Origin: CALMEC01 sp964434425
Lineage (GTDB): Bacteria; Actinomycetota; Thermoleophilia; Miltoncostaeales; Miltoncostaeaceae
DNA length: 64,000 nt
Assembly: GCA_964434425.1 (NCBI GenBank)
Contig: CAYSVH010000002.1
Span: 1 to 64,000, forward strand
Reading direction: 5' to 3'
Made by a program: the position numbers and the translations under genes. A model generated the notes under the pieces. That model had not been told where the DNA came from, made no database searches, and saw nothing but the letters and a program-made list of their open reading frames with translations. This document shows positions 15,821 to 24,670 of the stretch, one piece after another; position 1 is the first letter of the stretch; every line of letters starts with the position of its first letter.

Positions 15821-16998
15821 GCCACAGCCGACCCACATCCGAGGACATCGGACACTGCGTCTCGTGTGGCCTCTGCCTCCCCCACTGCCCGACGTTCCGG
15901 GTGACGGGCAAGGAGACGGCATCACCGCGCGGCCGTATCGCCGCCATGCGTGCCGTGGTCGATCAGGGCGCGCCGATCGACGGCACCTTCATCCGGATGA
16001 TGGACGAGTGCCTCGCCTGCCGGGCCTGCGAGGCCGCATGCCCGTCCGGCGTGCCCTACGGCCGGCTGATCGAATCGTCACGGGCGATGATCGAGTCGCA
16101 CCGGCCACCGCGCACCCGACTCGTGCGACGGTTGGGCATGGACGTCGTGTTCCGGCGCCCGTGGCTGATCCGGCTCATGGCGAGGGGACTGGGAATCACC
16201 CAGGCCTTGCGGCTCGACAAGTTGCTGCCGCTGCGACTGCGCGGAGCCGCCCCGCGGATATCGCTCCGCGAGCTGCGCAGACCGCTCCCGGCGCCACAGG
16301 GCGACGGACCGACAGCCGCTCTGCTCACCGGATGCGTGATGAACGTGGCCTACCGGCCGGTGCACCGCGCAACACTCTCGACCCTCGCCGACGCCGGATA
16401 CCGGGCCACCACGCCGGCGCCGGGCGGGTGCTGCGGTGCGCTCTCGGCGCACTACGGTCGTCCATCCACGGCGAGAGACCTTGCGAGGCGGCGGATCGCC
16501 GAGTTCGAGCACGCCGACGTGGTCGTGGCCAACAGCGCCGGCTGCAGTGCCCATATGAAGGCATACGGGGAACTCCTCCAGGACGACCCGGAGTGGGCCG
16601 GGCGGGCCGAGCGGTTCTCGGCCAGGGTGCGCGACGTACTGGAGATCGACGTCGAGCCTCGTCACAGAAGCCGCGGCCCGATCGCGGTCCACGACGCCTG
16701 CCACCATCTGCACGCGCAGGGGATCGGCCCGGAGATCCGGACGCTCATCACGGCCGCCGGCGGTGAGTGCGTCGAGATCGAGAACGCCGGACGATGCTGC
16801 GGGTCAGCCGGCCTCTACAGCGTCACCGAACCAGAGCTCTCGGCCGTGCTGCGGCGTGAGAAGGCCGAGGCGATCGACCGGAGCGGCGCCCCCGTCGTCG
16901 CCGTGGCGAACCCCGGCTGCGCCGGGCAGATCGCCGCCGGACTACGTGAGATCGGGTCATCTGTCCAGGTGGTCCACCCACTAGAGTGGATCGAGTGA
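15817..16998 (+). CDS. glcF: Glycolate oxidase iron-sulfur subunit
   Basis: GlcF passes electrons from the flavin subunits to the respiratory chain at the membrane. The 393-residue protein carries two ferredoxin-like 4Fe-4S motifs, CVSCGLCLPHCPTF and CLACRACEAACPSGV, in the first 90 residues. Two CCG domains follow, with GGCCGALSAHYGR and GRCCGSAGLYSV near their ends. The GTG overlaps the glcE stop as GTGA. The last codons of glcF contain a -10 box for the next gene, sco. Length and motif order agree with the family. Confidence 0.93.
   Translation: MSHSRPTSEDIGHCVSCGLCLPHCPTFRVTGKETASPRGRIAAMRAVVDQGAPIDGTFIRMMDECLACRACEAACPSGVPYGRLIESSRAMIESHRPPRTRLVRRLGMDVVFRRPWLIRLMARGLGITQALRLDKLLPLRLRGAAPRISLRELRRPLPAPQGDGPTAALLTGCVMNVAYRPVHRATLSTLADAGYRATTPAPGGCCGALSAHYGRPSTARDLARRRIAEFEHADVVVANSAGCSAHMKAYGELLQDDPEWAGRAERFSARVRDVLEIDVEPRHRSRGPIAVHDACHHLHAQGIGPEIRTLITAAGGECVEIENAGRCCGSAGLYSVTEPELSAVLRREKAEAIDRSGAPVVAVANPGCAGQIAAGLREIGSSVQVVHPLEWIE
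16982..16987 (+). promoter_or_regulatory. -10 box for sco inside the end of glcF
   Basis: TAGAGT lies within the last glcF codons, 7 bases before the sco GTG at 16995. This spacing would let sco be made from its own leaderless message as well as from the glc operon. Confidence 0.5.
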
Positions 16999-17669
16999 TC
17001 GCCCGCCGGTTCGCCATCGTCCTCGGCCTCTGCGCCGTCGTGCTCACCGGGTGCGGGGGATCCGGCTCGGACACGACCGCCGACGACGATCCGACATCAC
17101 AGGTCATCATCGAGACGGACACCTCGGCCACGGACTCCCCGTTCCGGGGCGGCTCGGTGGACCCCCTGACGGAGGCGCCGGCTCTCGACCTGAAATCACA
17201 GGACGGCCGGATGGTGCGCGTGGAGGACCTTCGGGGGAAGGTCGTCATGGTGAGTTTCCTCTACACGCAGTGCCCGGACATCTGCCCGGTCATCCTGCAG
17301 AAGCTCCGCCACGCACAGGACAGGCTCGGCCCGGCTGCCGAGGACACCGCGCTCGTGGTGATCTCGGTCGACCCGAAGGGCGACACGCCGCAGGCCGTGC
17401 GCACGTTCCTCGCGAAGCGCGGTCTCACCGGGAAGGTCGACTGGCTGGTCGGCACGGCACCCGAGCTGCGCGCCGCCTGGACGCGCTGGGGGGTTCTCGC
17501 CGCCGAGTCACCGGACGATCCCTCCCTGGTCGAGCACAGCGGCGTCGTGTGGATCCTCGACACCGAGGGGCGTCGCGCCGTCTACTACCCGCTGTCGGCG
17601 ATCGACGCGGACGACGTCGCCCACGACGTCAAGCTTCTGCTGGACGGGTCCACCGCCGAACGCCCCTAG
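16995..17669 (+). CDS. SCO1/SenC copper-chaperone lipoprotein
   Basis: SCO proteins deliver copper to the CuA site of oxidase subunit II. The 224-residue product has a lipoprotein signal with Cys20 in VVLTGC, then a thioredoxin-like domain. The copper-binding pair is in QCPDICPV (Cys93, Cys97) and the third ligand is the His in LVEHSGVVWILD. The domain is therefore complete and lies outside the membrane. The GTG overlaps the glcF stop as GTGA. Its likely client, CtaC, is encoded 12 kb away, while its position here ties its expression partly to glycolate oxidation. Confidence 0.92.
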   Translation: MIARRFAIVLGLCAVVLTGCGGSGSDTTADDDPTSQVIIETDTSATDSPFRGGSVDPLTEAPALDLKSQDGRMVRVEDLRGKVVMVSFLYTQCPDICPVILQKLRHAQDRLGPAAEDTALVVISVDPKGDTPQAVRTFLAKRGLTGKVDWLVGTAPELRAAWTRWGVLAAESPDDPSLVEHSGVVWILDTEGRRAVYYPLSAIDADDVAHDVKLLLDGSTAERP

Positions 17670-17830
17670 ATGAGTTGCTCCACGGAATCGTGGATGATGG
17701 CGCGTGAGTCACCGGTGGATGCGGGGTGTCGCCGGGCGCCGAGGGCATGCCGGTTTGCCTGTTCGCGTCGTCCGGTGGCGCATCCGCGCCGGTGGGGGCG
17801 TGCACCACGCCGCGAGATCGCGAAGCCCAG
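17666..17830 (+). repeat. Dispersed repeat family A, copy 2
   Basis: The element begins at the sco stop codon (CTAGATGAG) and runs to about 17830, in opposite orientation to copy 1. It has an early hairpin, CCACG-GAAT-CGTGG, then ACCGGTGGATGCGGGG, GTCGTCCGGTGGC, CGCATCCGCGCC and GTGCACCACGCCGCGA, all shared with copies 1 and 3. It lies between convergently transcribed genes. From 17831 to 17912 a short CCTCG-ATGC-CGAGG hairpin and a GCCTGA-TCGT-TCAGGC hairpin (17903-17918) could end transcription. Confidence 0.8.
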
Positions 17831-17912
17831 CGCCTCGATGCCGAGGGGCTCCTGGATGGCGAACGAGTTGTCGATCTCGGCGACGCGGAATCAACCACCG
17901 AGGCCTGATCGT

Positions 17913-18278
17913 TCAGGCGGCGTCGCTCCAGCGGCGGGCGTCGGGATCGACGACCCCGTTACGGTCGCAACGCATCGCGGTCGGCTGCTCCTCGGGCACC
18001 GATGCGATCCGCGCGAGATCGCGAATGCCCCGACGACGGGACGGTCCGATGAACGCGACGACCGCGGCACCCGCGAACGCGGCGAGTGACGCGCCGACCC
18101 ACGAGCCACCCGACGCGCTCACCACCGCGAGCACGCCGAGACCTCCGGCGCCTCCCAGCCGCAGGAATGCCGATGCCGGATCGATCCGCGATCCGCGGAT
18201 GGCGTCCGCCGCGAGACGTCCGCCGACACCCTCCGAATCCTGAGGGAGCCACCCCGTCTGAACCCCGTCGTCATCCAT
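17913..18278 (-). CDS. Small membrane protein, unknown
   Basis: The 121-residue product has a polar N-terminus (MDDDGVQTGWLPQDSEG), an amphipathic middle, and one or two hydrophobic helices at about 45-85 rich in Gly, Ala and Val. The C-terminal third is basic and soluble with a single Cys. I recognise no family. The ATG at 18278 is preceded by GAGGGCGGC, a fair ribosome site; in-frame ATGs further upstream lack this. It is convergent with sco and divergent from the next small gene. Confidence 0.55.
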   Translation of the reverse strand: MDDDGVQTGWLPQDSEGVGGRLAADAIRGSRIDPASAFLRLGGAGGLGVLAVVSASGGSWVGASLAAFAGAAVVAFIGPSRRRGIRDLARIASVPEEQPTAMRCDRNGVVDPDARRWSDAA

Positions 18279-18344
18279 GCCGCCCTCGTTCGCCCCGGCG
18301 GGTGCAATCCCTTGAGCCTCCGACGAAAGGTGCATTGCGTGTGC

Positions 18345-18350
18345 GATAAT
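18345..18350 (+). promoter_or_regulatory. Strong -10 box (leaderless)
   Basis: GATAAT ends 7 bases before the ATG at 18358. It is the closest match to the TATAAT consensus in the window. Confidence 0.6.
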
Positions 18351-18357
18351 CGTCGCT

Positions 18358-18612
18358 ATGCCTAATGAGATGCCACCCGAACTCATGGACTCCATCAAGG
18401 TGCTCGACGCCGACCTTCAGGCCAGCATCATCGAAGCGCTCGACCCCGTCGCTCCGGAACTCGGTCCACGTGAGCTCGCCGTGCTCGACCGTCTGGCACA
18501 GGGCATCAAGAACGGCGCGCCGTCCGGCGAGCTGAATGCGTTCGTGCGCCTCCTCCCGGTCTCCGTCAGCCGCGTTCTGCAGCCGGCGATCGAGCCCATT
18601 CTGGCCGCCTGA
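18358..18612 (+). CDS. Small helical protein, unknown
   Basis: This 84-residue acidic protein is predicted to be all helical, with no signal peptide or membrane segment. Hydrophobic heptads run through MDSIKVLDADLQASIIEAL and NAFVRLLPVSVSRVLQ, suggesting a small helical bundle. I do not recognise it. It has a clean leaderless start, with a near-consensus -10 box, so it may be well expressed. It stands alone between a divergent membrane protein and the next, separately promoted gene. Confidence 0.6.
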   Translation: MPNEMPPELMDSIKVLDADLQASIIEALDPVAPELGPRELAVLDRLAQGIKNGAPSGELNAFVRLLPVSVSRVLQPAIEPILAA

Positions 18613-18686
18613 TCCGTCCCATGGGGTGACGCGTACGCCCCGTCCTCGGGCGCACGCGCCCGGCATCCGGGCTACTGTTCCCGCGG

Positions 18687-19520
18687 ATGTCCTGGCCGTA
18701 CTCCTGGAACTTCGCGGTTCTGTGCGCCCTCCAGGGCGCGCTCGTCGCCATGGGCTGGCGCGATGAGCGGCGCCTCTTCCGCGCGCGCAGCCTGGGGCTC
18801 ATCATCCCGGTGGGGGCACTCGGTGCGGGGATCCTGCTCATCGTCGCCGGCGATCCGAGCCGCACGGCCCTGGCCCGGCTGGCGACCTTCGGGACGCCGA
18901 TCGCCGCCGCCCTGGTCGGGGTCGTCGCGCTCTGGCGCCGTCCCATCACCGGCCTCCTGCTCTCGCCGATCCTCTTCGCCGTCGCCTGGCGGGCCGACGG
19001 ACTGATCCGTGACGCGGCCGGCATCGCGCTCATCGCGCTCGCCGCCGTCTGCATCGCCGCGGTGATCGCGTCGCTCACCACCAAGCGTGCACTCGTTGTG
19101 GGCCTGATCGTCCTCGCGGTGGTCGACAGCATCCTGGTATTCGGCGGGCACGTCACCCAGCCAACCGCCGACCTCCACGCCGTCGCCCCTCCCGAGGCCG
19201 GGGGATCACCGCTCCCGTCGCTGCAGGATGCGACGTTCGGGGGTGCGCTCATGGGATGGCTCGACCTCCTCGCCCCGGCCTGCGCCGGCATGCTCTTCGC
19301 GTATGCGGACCGCGCTCGCTGGGCCGCCGCGACCGCCACCACAGCGGCGGCGCTCCTCTGGGGACTCCTCCTGGCGGTGACCGCACCGATCCCGGGTACC
19401 GTTCCCGTGCTCGCCGCGGTCATCGTCTGGTTCGCGTCGGACGCATCCGTTCCGGAGTCCGGACGACTCCGTGATCCGTTCAACCCCCTGCTCGCCCAAC
19501 GGCGAAGGAGACTCCGATGA
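18687..19520 (+). CDS. Polytopic membrane protein, possibly presenilin-like
   Basis: The 277-residue protein is hydrophobic throughout, with about eight or nine membrane helices. Two Asp residues lie inside or at the edge of helices: VLAVVDSILVF and LMGWLDLLAPACAGML, and later comes APIPGTVPVLAAV. This order recalls the YD, GxGD and PAL motifs of presenilin and signal-peptide-peptidase proteases, although the exact GxGD is replaced by GWLD and the Tyr by Val. I therefore give the protease idea as a possibility only. A TACTGT box lies 8 bases before the ATG. The stop overlaps the sugar dehydrogenase start as ATGA, so the two are coupled. Confidence 0.6.
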   Translation: MSWPYSWNFAVLCALQGALVAMGWRDERRLFRARSLGLIIPVGALGAGILLIVAGDPSRTALARLATFGTPIAAALVGVVALWRRPITGLLLSPILFAVAWRADGLIRDAAGIALIALAAVCIAAVIASLTTKRALVVGLIVLAVVDSILVFGGHVTQPTADLHAVAPPEAGGSPLPSLQDATFGGALMGWLDLLAPACAGMLFAYADRARWAAATATTAAALLWGLLLAVTAPIPGTVPVLAAVIVWFASDASVPESGRLRDPFNPLLAQRRRRLR

Positions 19521-20656
19521 CCCGACGACTGAGATTCGCAGCGATGTGCCTCACTCTGCTCACCGCTGGCACCGTCCCCGCGACGGCCGCCCGCCTCATC
19601 CCCGCCGGCGGCGGTCTGAGGGACGTGACCGCATTGGCGGCCCCGAGGGAGGACGCCCGGCTCTTCGTGGCGGAGATGCGGGGGACCATCCGGATCGTCC
19701 AGGACGCAAAGGTGCGCCCCCGGCCCTTCGTGGACATCAGCCGGCTGGTCCGCTCCGGCGGGGAGCAGGGGCTGCTCGGCATCGCGTTCCACCCGAAGTA
19801 CGCGTCCAACGGCCGCTTCTACGTGAACTACACGGACCGGGACGGCGCCACGGTCATCGCCGAGCTCCGCCGATCGCCCACCGACCCGAACGCGGCGAAT
19901 GCGAACCACCGCCGCCAGCTGATGCGCATCCCCCAGCCGTACTCCAACCACAACGGGGGTGCGCTCGCCTTCGGCCGCGACGGGTACCTGTACATCGGGA
20001 TGGGAGACGGGGGAGCGGGAGGCGATCCTCAGAACCGTGCCCAGGCCATGAACTCGCGCCTCGGCAAGTTGCTGCGGATCGACGTCAACGGGCGCCAGGG
20101 CAGGCTGCAGTACCGCATCCCGCCGACGAACCCCTTCCGGGGTCGTGCGGGCATCCCCGGCGAGATCTTCGCGATCGGTCTGCGCAACCCGTGGCGGCTG
20201 TCCTTCGACCGCCTGCGCGGCGACCTGTGGATCGGAGACGTCGGTCAGAACACGCAGGAGGAGATCTCGTTCACAACGGTCGCGAACGCCCGGGGCGCGA
20301 ACTTCGGATGGCGTGTGTGGGAGGGCAACACACGTCACGGGACGACCCCGCTCACGATCCGCCGGCTCATCAGGCCGGTGGCCGTCTACGGCCACCGGGT
20401 CGGCTGCTCGGTGACCGGCGGGTACGTGTACCGCGGCCCCTCGATCCCGGGCCTCGACGGTCGCTACGTCTTCGGTGACTTCTGCACGTCGCGCATCTGG
20501 TCGATGCGGGCCGGCCCGCGACCCGGGGATCGGCGAGAGATCACCGGCGCGCTCGGGCTGCGCGTACCACGGGTGGGCATCCGGACGTTCGGCGAGGGCG
20601 GCGACGGAACCCTGTACGTGGCCGACGCCCAGCGGGTCTGGCGGTTCGCGAGGTAG
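19517..20656 (+). CDS. Secreted PQQ-dependent sugar dehydrogenase-like protein
   Basis: This 379-residue protein has a signal peptide (residues 1-24, ending ATAA) and the six-bladed propeller of the soluble glucose/aldose sugar dehydrogenase family. Motifs seen are GEQGLLGIAFHPKYASNGRFYVNYT, SNHNGGALAFGRDGYLYIGMGDGG, EIFAIGLRNPWRLSFD and GDLWIGDVGQNTQEEI, which include the catalytic His and PQQ/calcium ligands. It would oxidise aldoses outside the membrane, passing electrons to an acceptor. No pqq biosynthesis genes are in the window. Its ATG overlaps the upstream membrane-protein stop. Confidence 0.88.
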   Translation: MTRRLRFAAMCLTLLTAGTVPATAARLIPAGGGLRDVTALAAPREDARLFVAEMRGTIRIVQDAKVRPRPFVDISRLVRSGGEQGLLGIAFHPKYASNGRFYVNYTDRDGATVIAELRRSPTDPNAANANHRRQLMRIPQPYSNHNGGALAFGRDGYLYIGMGDGGAGGDPQNRAQAMNSRLGKLLRIDVNGRQGRLQYRIPPTNPFRGRAGIPGEIFAIGLRNPWRLSFDRLRGDLWIGDVGQNTQEEISFTTVANARGANFGWRVWEGNTRHGTTPLTIRRLIRPVAVYGHRVGCSVTGGYVYRGPSIPGLDGRYVFGDFCTSRIWSMRAGPRPGDRREITGALGLRVPRVGIRTFGEGGDGTLYVADAQRVWRFAR

Positions 20657-20673
20657 GGACGTCGAGGGACGAT

Positions 20674-20970
20674 CTACCGCAGGTCCGCGTCGCGACCGGC
20701 GAGGATCATCCCGACGAGGCCGCGCACCGCGACCAGATCACCGCGCGCCGCGGCCTCGTCCAGTTCGTGCAGCATCTGCGGCCGGACGGACATGAGCGCC
20801 TCCGCCCCGGCGGAGGCCCACCGGTGCAGGGCGTAGTGGACGACGTGCTCCGCGGGGATGCCGAGGTTCCCGGCGAGGCGTTCGAACGTGGGGTAGGGGT
20901 CGGCCGCGAGGCTCGCCGCCACCGCGTCCCGGAACGCACCGCCGGGGTCGAACGCATCGGGGTCGGTCAT
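20674..20970 (-). CDS. Small helical protein, unknown
   Basis: This 98-residue cytosolic protein is predicted helical with a conserved-looking core, EHVVHYALHRWASAGAEALM, followed by PQMLHELDEAAARGDL. I have no named family for it. A TACCGT box lies 7 bases before the ATG, which supports this leaderless start over the long open frame that runs upstream through the antisense of the next gene. It is tail-to-tail with the sugar dehydrogenase, with only 17 bases between stops. Confidence 0.6.
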   Translation of the reverse strand: MTDPDAFDPGGAFRDAVAASLAADPYPTFERLAGNLGIPAEHVVHYALHRWASAGAEALMSVRPQMLHELDEAAARGDLVAVRGLVGMILAGRDADLR

Positions 20971-21096
20971 GGGCGGGACGGTAGCGAACAGCGGTGCCCG
21001 CCCGGCCGCATCGGAACCCGGTGCTCGGCGGATGTCCCGCGTGCCCCCGCGTATGCTCACCCAACCGACCAGCCCAGCCGCCGCGGAGGAGTTCAC

Positions 21097-22182
21097 ATGA
21101 AGGGTCTGACATTCCAGGGTGCCACCGACGTCCAGGTCATCGATGTGCCCGATCCCGAGTTGCTCCAGCCCACGGATGTGATCGTGAAGGTCACGCTGGC
21201 GGCGATCTGCGGGTCGGACCTCCACATCTTCGGTGCGGGTGAGGCCTTCGGTTTCCCCGCCGGTTCGCGCCTGGGCCACGAGTTCATCGGCACGATCGAA
21301 GAGGTCGGCTCCGAGGTCACCGGACTCCGGCCGGGCGACCGCGTCATGTCGTCGTGCAGCGTCGCGGACGGCACCTGCGTGTACTGCCAGGAGGATCTCG
21401 CGTCGTCGTGCGAGCGGTGGTCGCTCTTCGGGTGGGCGCCGCGCGTCTGGCAGCACGGCGGCGAGACGCAGGGAGGACAGTCCGAGTACATCCGCGTGCC
21501 CTTCGCCGCATCCACGCTCCACCTCATCCCGGAGGCGCTGGCGGGCCCCGACAAGGAGACCACCGTCCTCCCGCTCGTCGACGTCATGTCGACCGGCATG
21601 CACGGTCTGAGCAGCGCGGGCACGCAGCCGGGTCAGAACGTCGTCGTCATCGGCGACGGCGCAGTCGGTCTCTCCGGCGTGCATGCCGCTGCGGCGATCG
21701 GGGCGGCCAACGTCGTCTGCCTGGGTCACCATGAGGATCGCCTCGCCATCGCCCGGAAGCTCGGCGCCACCGAGATCATCACGACGCGCGACAACGACGA
21801 GATCCGTGCACGCGTCCACGAGCTGACCGACGGGCAGGGTGCACACGTCGTGGTCGACTCGATCTCGAGTCCCGAGTCCATGGCCACCGCCCACGCCGCG
21901 GTGCGTGCCGGCGGAACGATCTCCTGTCTCGGCATGGACCACTTCATGGGTCGCACCCCCGAGATCAACTGGTTCGACCAGTTCCTCCGCAACATCACCA
22001 TCACCGGGGGCCTGGTGCCGGGCCCCGGGTACTTCGACCAACTGCTCGACCTGGTGGAGGCGGGGAGGCTCGACCCCAGCCCGCTGCTGACGCATCAACT
22101 GGACCTGACCGACGGCGCCGAGGGGTACGCCATGATGGCCGAGCGACGCGACGGCGTGGTCAAGGTGGCGCTGAAGCCGTGA
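21097..22182 (+). CDS. Zinc-dependent alcohol dehydrogenase
   Basis: The 361-residue enzyme belongs to the medium-chain dehydrogenase family. The catalytic zinc Cys is in AAICGSDLHIF, the His-Glu pair in GHEFIGTIEEVG, and the Rossmann motif is VVVIGDGAVGLSG. The structural-zinc loop is reduced: SVADGTCVYCQEDLASSC keeps three Cys. This pattern fits threonine- or glutathione-independent formaldehyde-type dehydrogenases, but substrate is not predictable. GGAGG is 6 bases from the ATG, and a TATGCT box lies about 45 bases upstream. The stop overlaps the next gene as GTGA. Confidence 0.88.
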   Translation: MKGLTFQGATDVQVIDVPDPELLQPTDVIVKVTLAAICGSDLHIFGAGEAFGFPAGSRLGHEFIGTIEEVGSEVTGLRPGDRVMSSCSVADGTCVYCQEDLASSCERWSLFGWAPRVWQHGGETQGGQSEYIRVPFAASTLHLIPEALAGPDKETTVLPLVDVMSTGMHGLSSAGTQPGQNVVVIGDGAVGLSGVHAAAAIGAANVVCLGHHEDRLAIARKLGATEIITTRDNDEIRARVHELTDGQGAHVVVDSISSPESMATAHAAVRAGGTISCLGMDHFMGRTPEINWFDQFLRNITITGGLVPGPGYFDQLLDLVEAGRLDPSPLLTHQLDLTDGAEGYAMMAERRDGVVKVALKP

Positions 22183-23567
22183 GCCGCGAACGCCTCATCG
22201 ACATCGGCCAACCCGAGTTGGCCGATGTGCTCGACCGCGTCGACGATGTCGCCCGTCGCCGTCTCGTCGAGCAGATCGCGGGACTGGACCTCGATCGCGT
22301 GAGGCGCCTGATCGACGACCTCGTCACCACCGACGGCGTATCCGAGGACTTCGGCGCCCTTGCCCCCCCCGACGTCGTCCCCCTGGGATCGGACGACGCT
22401 GAGGCCATCGCGGCGGGCACCGCACTGCTCCGTGATAATCGTGTGGCCGCCGTCCTTGTGGCGGGCGGACAGGGAACGCGTCTGGGCTTCGCCGGCCCCA
22501 AGGGCGCGTTCCCCATGGGCGCGGTGAGCGGCCGGACGCTCTTCGACCACCACGCCGGCCGCATCGCCGCCATGCGCGCGAGATACGACTGTGATCTGCC
22601 CTGGTACGTGATGACCTCGCCGCAGAACGACGCCGCCACCCGCACCCTCTTCGAGGAGAACGACTGGTACGGGCTGCCGCGCGACTCGGTGCGGCTCTTC
22701 GTCCAGGGCGAGCTTCCGGCCGTCGACCGGAACACGGGTCGGATCCTGCGGGCCGCGCCGGACCTGCTCGCGCTGTCGCCGGACGGTCATGGCGGCATCT
22801 TCCCGGCACTCGTGCGGGAGGGGATCCTGGACGACATGCGCGACCGCGGGGTGACCACGTTCGTCACGTTCAACGTCGACAACCCGATGCTGAGGGTCGC
22901 CGATCCGCGGCTGCTCGGTCATCACACGCTGGCGCGCGCGGACATGTCGAACATCGTCGTGCGCAAGCACGATCCGCGGGAACGCGTCGGCGTGTTGGCA
23001 CGGCGTGACGGCCGGGCCGTGCTCGTCGAGTACAGCGACCTGCCGACGGAGGTGGCGGACGAGCGCGCCCCCGACGGCGGTCTTCTCTTCTGGGCCGGAT
23101 CGATCGCGGCGCACGCCATCGAGCGCACGTTCGCCGAGCGCGTGGGCTCCGACGGCGGGCTCCCGTACCACCGAGCCGTGAAGGCGGTCCCCTACGTCGA
23201 CGAGAACGGCGAACCCGTCACGCCGGACGAACCGAACGCGATCAAGTTCGAGGCGTTCATGTTCGATGCGCTCCCGCTCGCCGAGCGCACCGTGAACGTC
23301 GAGGCGGATCGCGATGAGGAGTTCGCACCGATCAAGAACGCCGAGGGGGCCGACAGCCCGGACACCGCCCGGAGGGCACTGAACCGGCTGTACGCCCGCT
23401 GGCTGGCCGAAGCAGGCGTGACGGTCCCGACCGATGGTGGGGGAGATCCGGTCGTCGACATCGACATCGACCCGCGCTTCGCCATCGACGCCGACGACCT
23501 GGCGCGGCGGCTGCCCCCGGGGTTCGCGCCCCGCACGGGCGAGCCCATCCTCCTCTCGGTGGACTGA
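22179..23567 (+). CDS. UDP-sugar pyrophosphorylase, UAP1/UGP type
   Basis: This 462-residue protein matches the eukaryote-like UDPGP family, which forms UDP-N-acetylglucosamine or UDP-glucose from UTP and the sugar 1-phosphate. The nucleotide-binding loop is VLVAGGQGTRLGFAGPKGAF. Other family blocks are SPDGHGGIFPAL, TFNVDNPMLRVADP, IKFEAFMFDALPLA and FAPIKNAEGADSPDTARR. The last block is typical of the UAP1 branch. It shares no similarity with the short bacterial GalU or GlmU. The GTG overlaps the alcohol dehydrogenase stop, suggesting coupling. Product could feed the envelope polysaccharide on which the C5-epimerase acts; that link is speculative. Confidence 0.88.
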   Translation: MSRERLIDIGQPELADVLDRVDDVARRRLVEQIAGLDLDRVRRLIDDLVTTDGVSEDFGALAPPDVVPLGSDDAEAIAAGTALLRDNRVAAVLVAGGQGTRLGFAGPKGAFPMGAVSGRTLFDHHAGRIAAMRARYDCDLPWYVMTSPQNDAATRTLFEENDWYGLPRDSVRLFVQGELPAVDRNTGRILRAAPDLLALSPDGHGGIFPALVREGILDDMRDRGVTTFVTFNVDNPMLRVADPRLLGHHTLARADMSNIVVRKHDPRERVGVLARRDGRAVLVEYSDLPTEVADERAPDGGLLFWAGSIAAHAIERTFAERVGSDGGLPYHRAVKAVPYVDENGEPVTPDEPNAIKFEAFMFDALPLAERTVNVEADRDEEFAPIKNAEGADSPDTARRALNRLYARWLAEAGVTVPTDGGGDPVVDIDIDPRFAIDADDLARRLPPGFAPRTGEPILLSVD

Positions 23568-23595
23568 TCCACACGGTGGGTCGTCCGGAGACGCG

Positions 23596-23616
23596 GGGCC
23601 CGGACTCCCCGGGCCC
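23596..23616. terminator. Hairpin between convergent genes
   Basis: GGGCCCGG and CCGGGCCC form an 8-bp stem with a 5-base loop, between the pyrophosphorylase and ispH stops. It can serve both strands. Confidence 0.65.
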
Positions 23617-23627
23617 GACGCGGTGCG

Positions 23628-24578
23628 TCAGGCCTTCGCGCGGTCCCGCTTGCGGACCTGGTGCGGAAGGGCGAAGGTGATGCCCTCGTCGCTCGGCACC
23701 TCGCTGCCGCCGCGCCGCCACCCCAGCGATTCGAGGTGCTCGGCCACGCCGATGACGAGGCTCTCGGGAGCGGACGCGCCCGCCGTGAGCGAGATGCGCA
23801 TGCCCTCGCGCAGCCAGGACGGGTCCAGCTCGGACACGTCGTCGATCAGGTGCGCATCGGCACCCCGGGCCCGTGCGACCTCGACGAGGCGCAGCGAGTT
23901 GGACGAGTTCTGCGATCCGACCACCAGCACCAGTTCGGCGCCCTCGGTCACCGTCTCCTTGACGGCGTCCTGACGATTCTGGGTCGCGTAACAGATGTCG
24001 CTGGACGTCGGCTCGATGAGATCCGGGAAGCGACGACGGAGGATCGTGATGATCTCGCTCATGTCGTCGAGCGACAGCGTGGTCTGCGTCGCGAGCGCGA
24101 CGTTCGACGGATCGGGGACCTCCACGATACGTGCCTGTTCGACGTCCTCCACCACGATCACTCGGTCGGGGGCCTCGCCCCGTGTACCGATCACCTCGTC
24201 GTGGTTCGTGTGCCCCACGAGAAGGATGGTGGCGTCCCGCTTCGCATAGCGGCGGACTTCGGCGTGGACCTTGCTGACCAGCGGGCACGTCGCATCGATG
24301 ATCCGGAGACTGCGCTTTTGGCAGCGCTCATAGATCTCGGGGCTGCTCCCGTGGGCGGAGAGCACGATGGTGGAGCCCTCCGGAACCTCCGCGGGGTCGT
24401 CGACGAAAACCGCGCCCTTCGCGGCCAGACCGTCGACGACATGGCGGTTGTGGACGATCTCGCCGCGCACGTAGATGGGTGCGCCCTCGTCCTTAAGCGC
24501 CTGTTCGACCGTCTCGATGGCGCGGTCGACACCGGCGCAGTAGCCGCGGGGTGAGATCAGGGTGAGTGATGACGACAT
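23628..24578 (-). CDS. ispH: 4-hydroxy-3-methylbut-2-enyl diphosphate reductase
   Basis: IspH carries out the last step of the MEP pathway, making IPP and DMAPP with an iron-sulfur cluster. The 316-residue protein has its three cluster Cys in SPRGYCAGV, IDATCPLVSK and SSDICYATQNRQ. The HGSSP, HTNHDE and GSQNSSNS motifs of the substrate pocket are also present. Length is typical. A TAGGCT box lies 9 bases before the ATG. Isoprenoid supply here serves menaquinone, haem A and envelope lipids. Confidence 0.96.
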   Translation of the reverse strand: MSSSLTLISPRGYCAGVDRAIETVEQALKDEGAPIYVRGEIVHNRHVVDGLAAKGAVFVDDPAEVPEGSTIVLSAHGSSPEIYERCQKRSLRIIDATCPLVSKVHAEVRRYAKRDATILLVGHTNHDEVIGTRGEAPDRVIVVEDVEQARIVEVPDPSNVALATQTTLSLDDMSEIITILRRRFPDLIEPTSSDICYATQNRQDAVKETVTEGAELVLVVGSQNSSNSLRLVEVARARGADAHLIDDVSELDPSWLREGMRISLTAGASAPESLVIGVAEHLESLGWRRGGSEVPSDEGITFALPHQVRKRDRAKA

Positions 24579-24670
24579 GCGAGGGTCAGCCTAGCGCCTT
24601 CCGCCGAAACGGCGACGGCCCATGGGCATCGGAGCCCGCGGTTCTGGGGCGCCGCGTTAGCATCGCGGGT

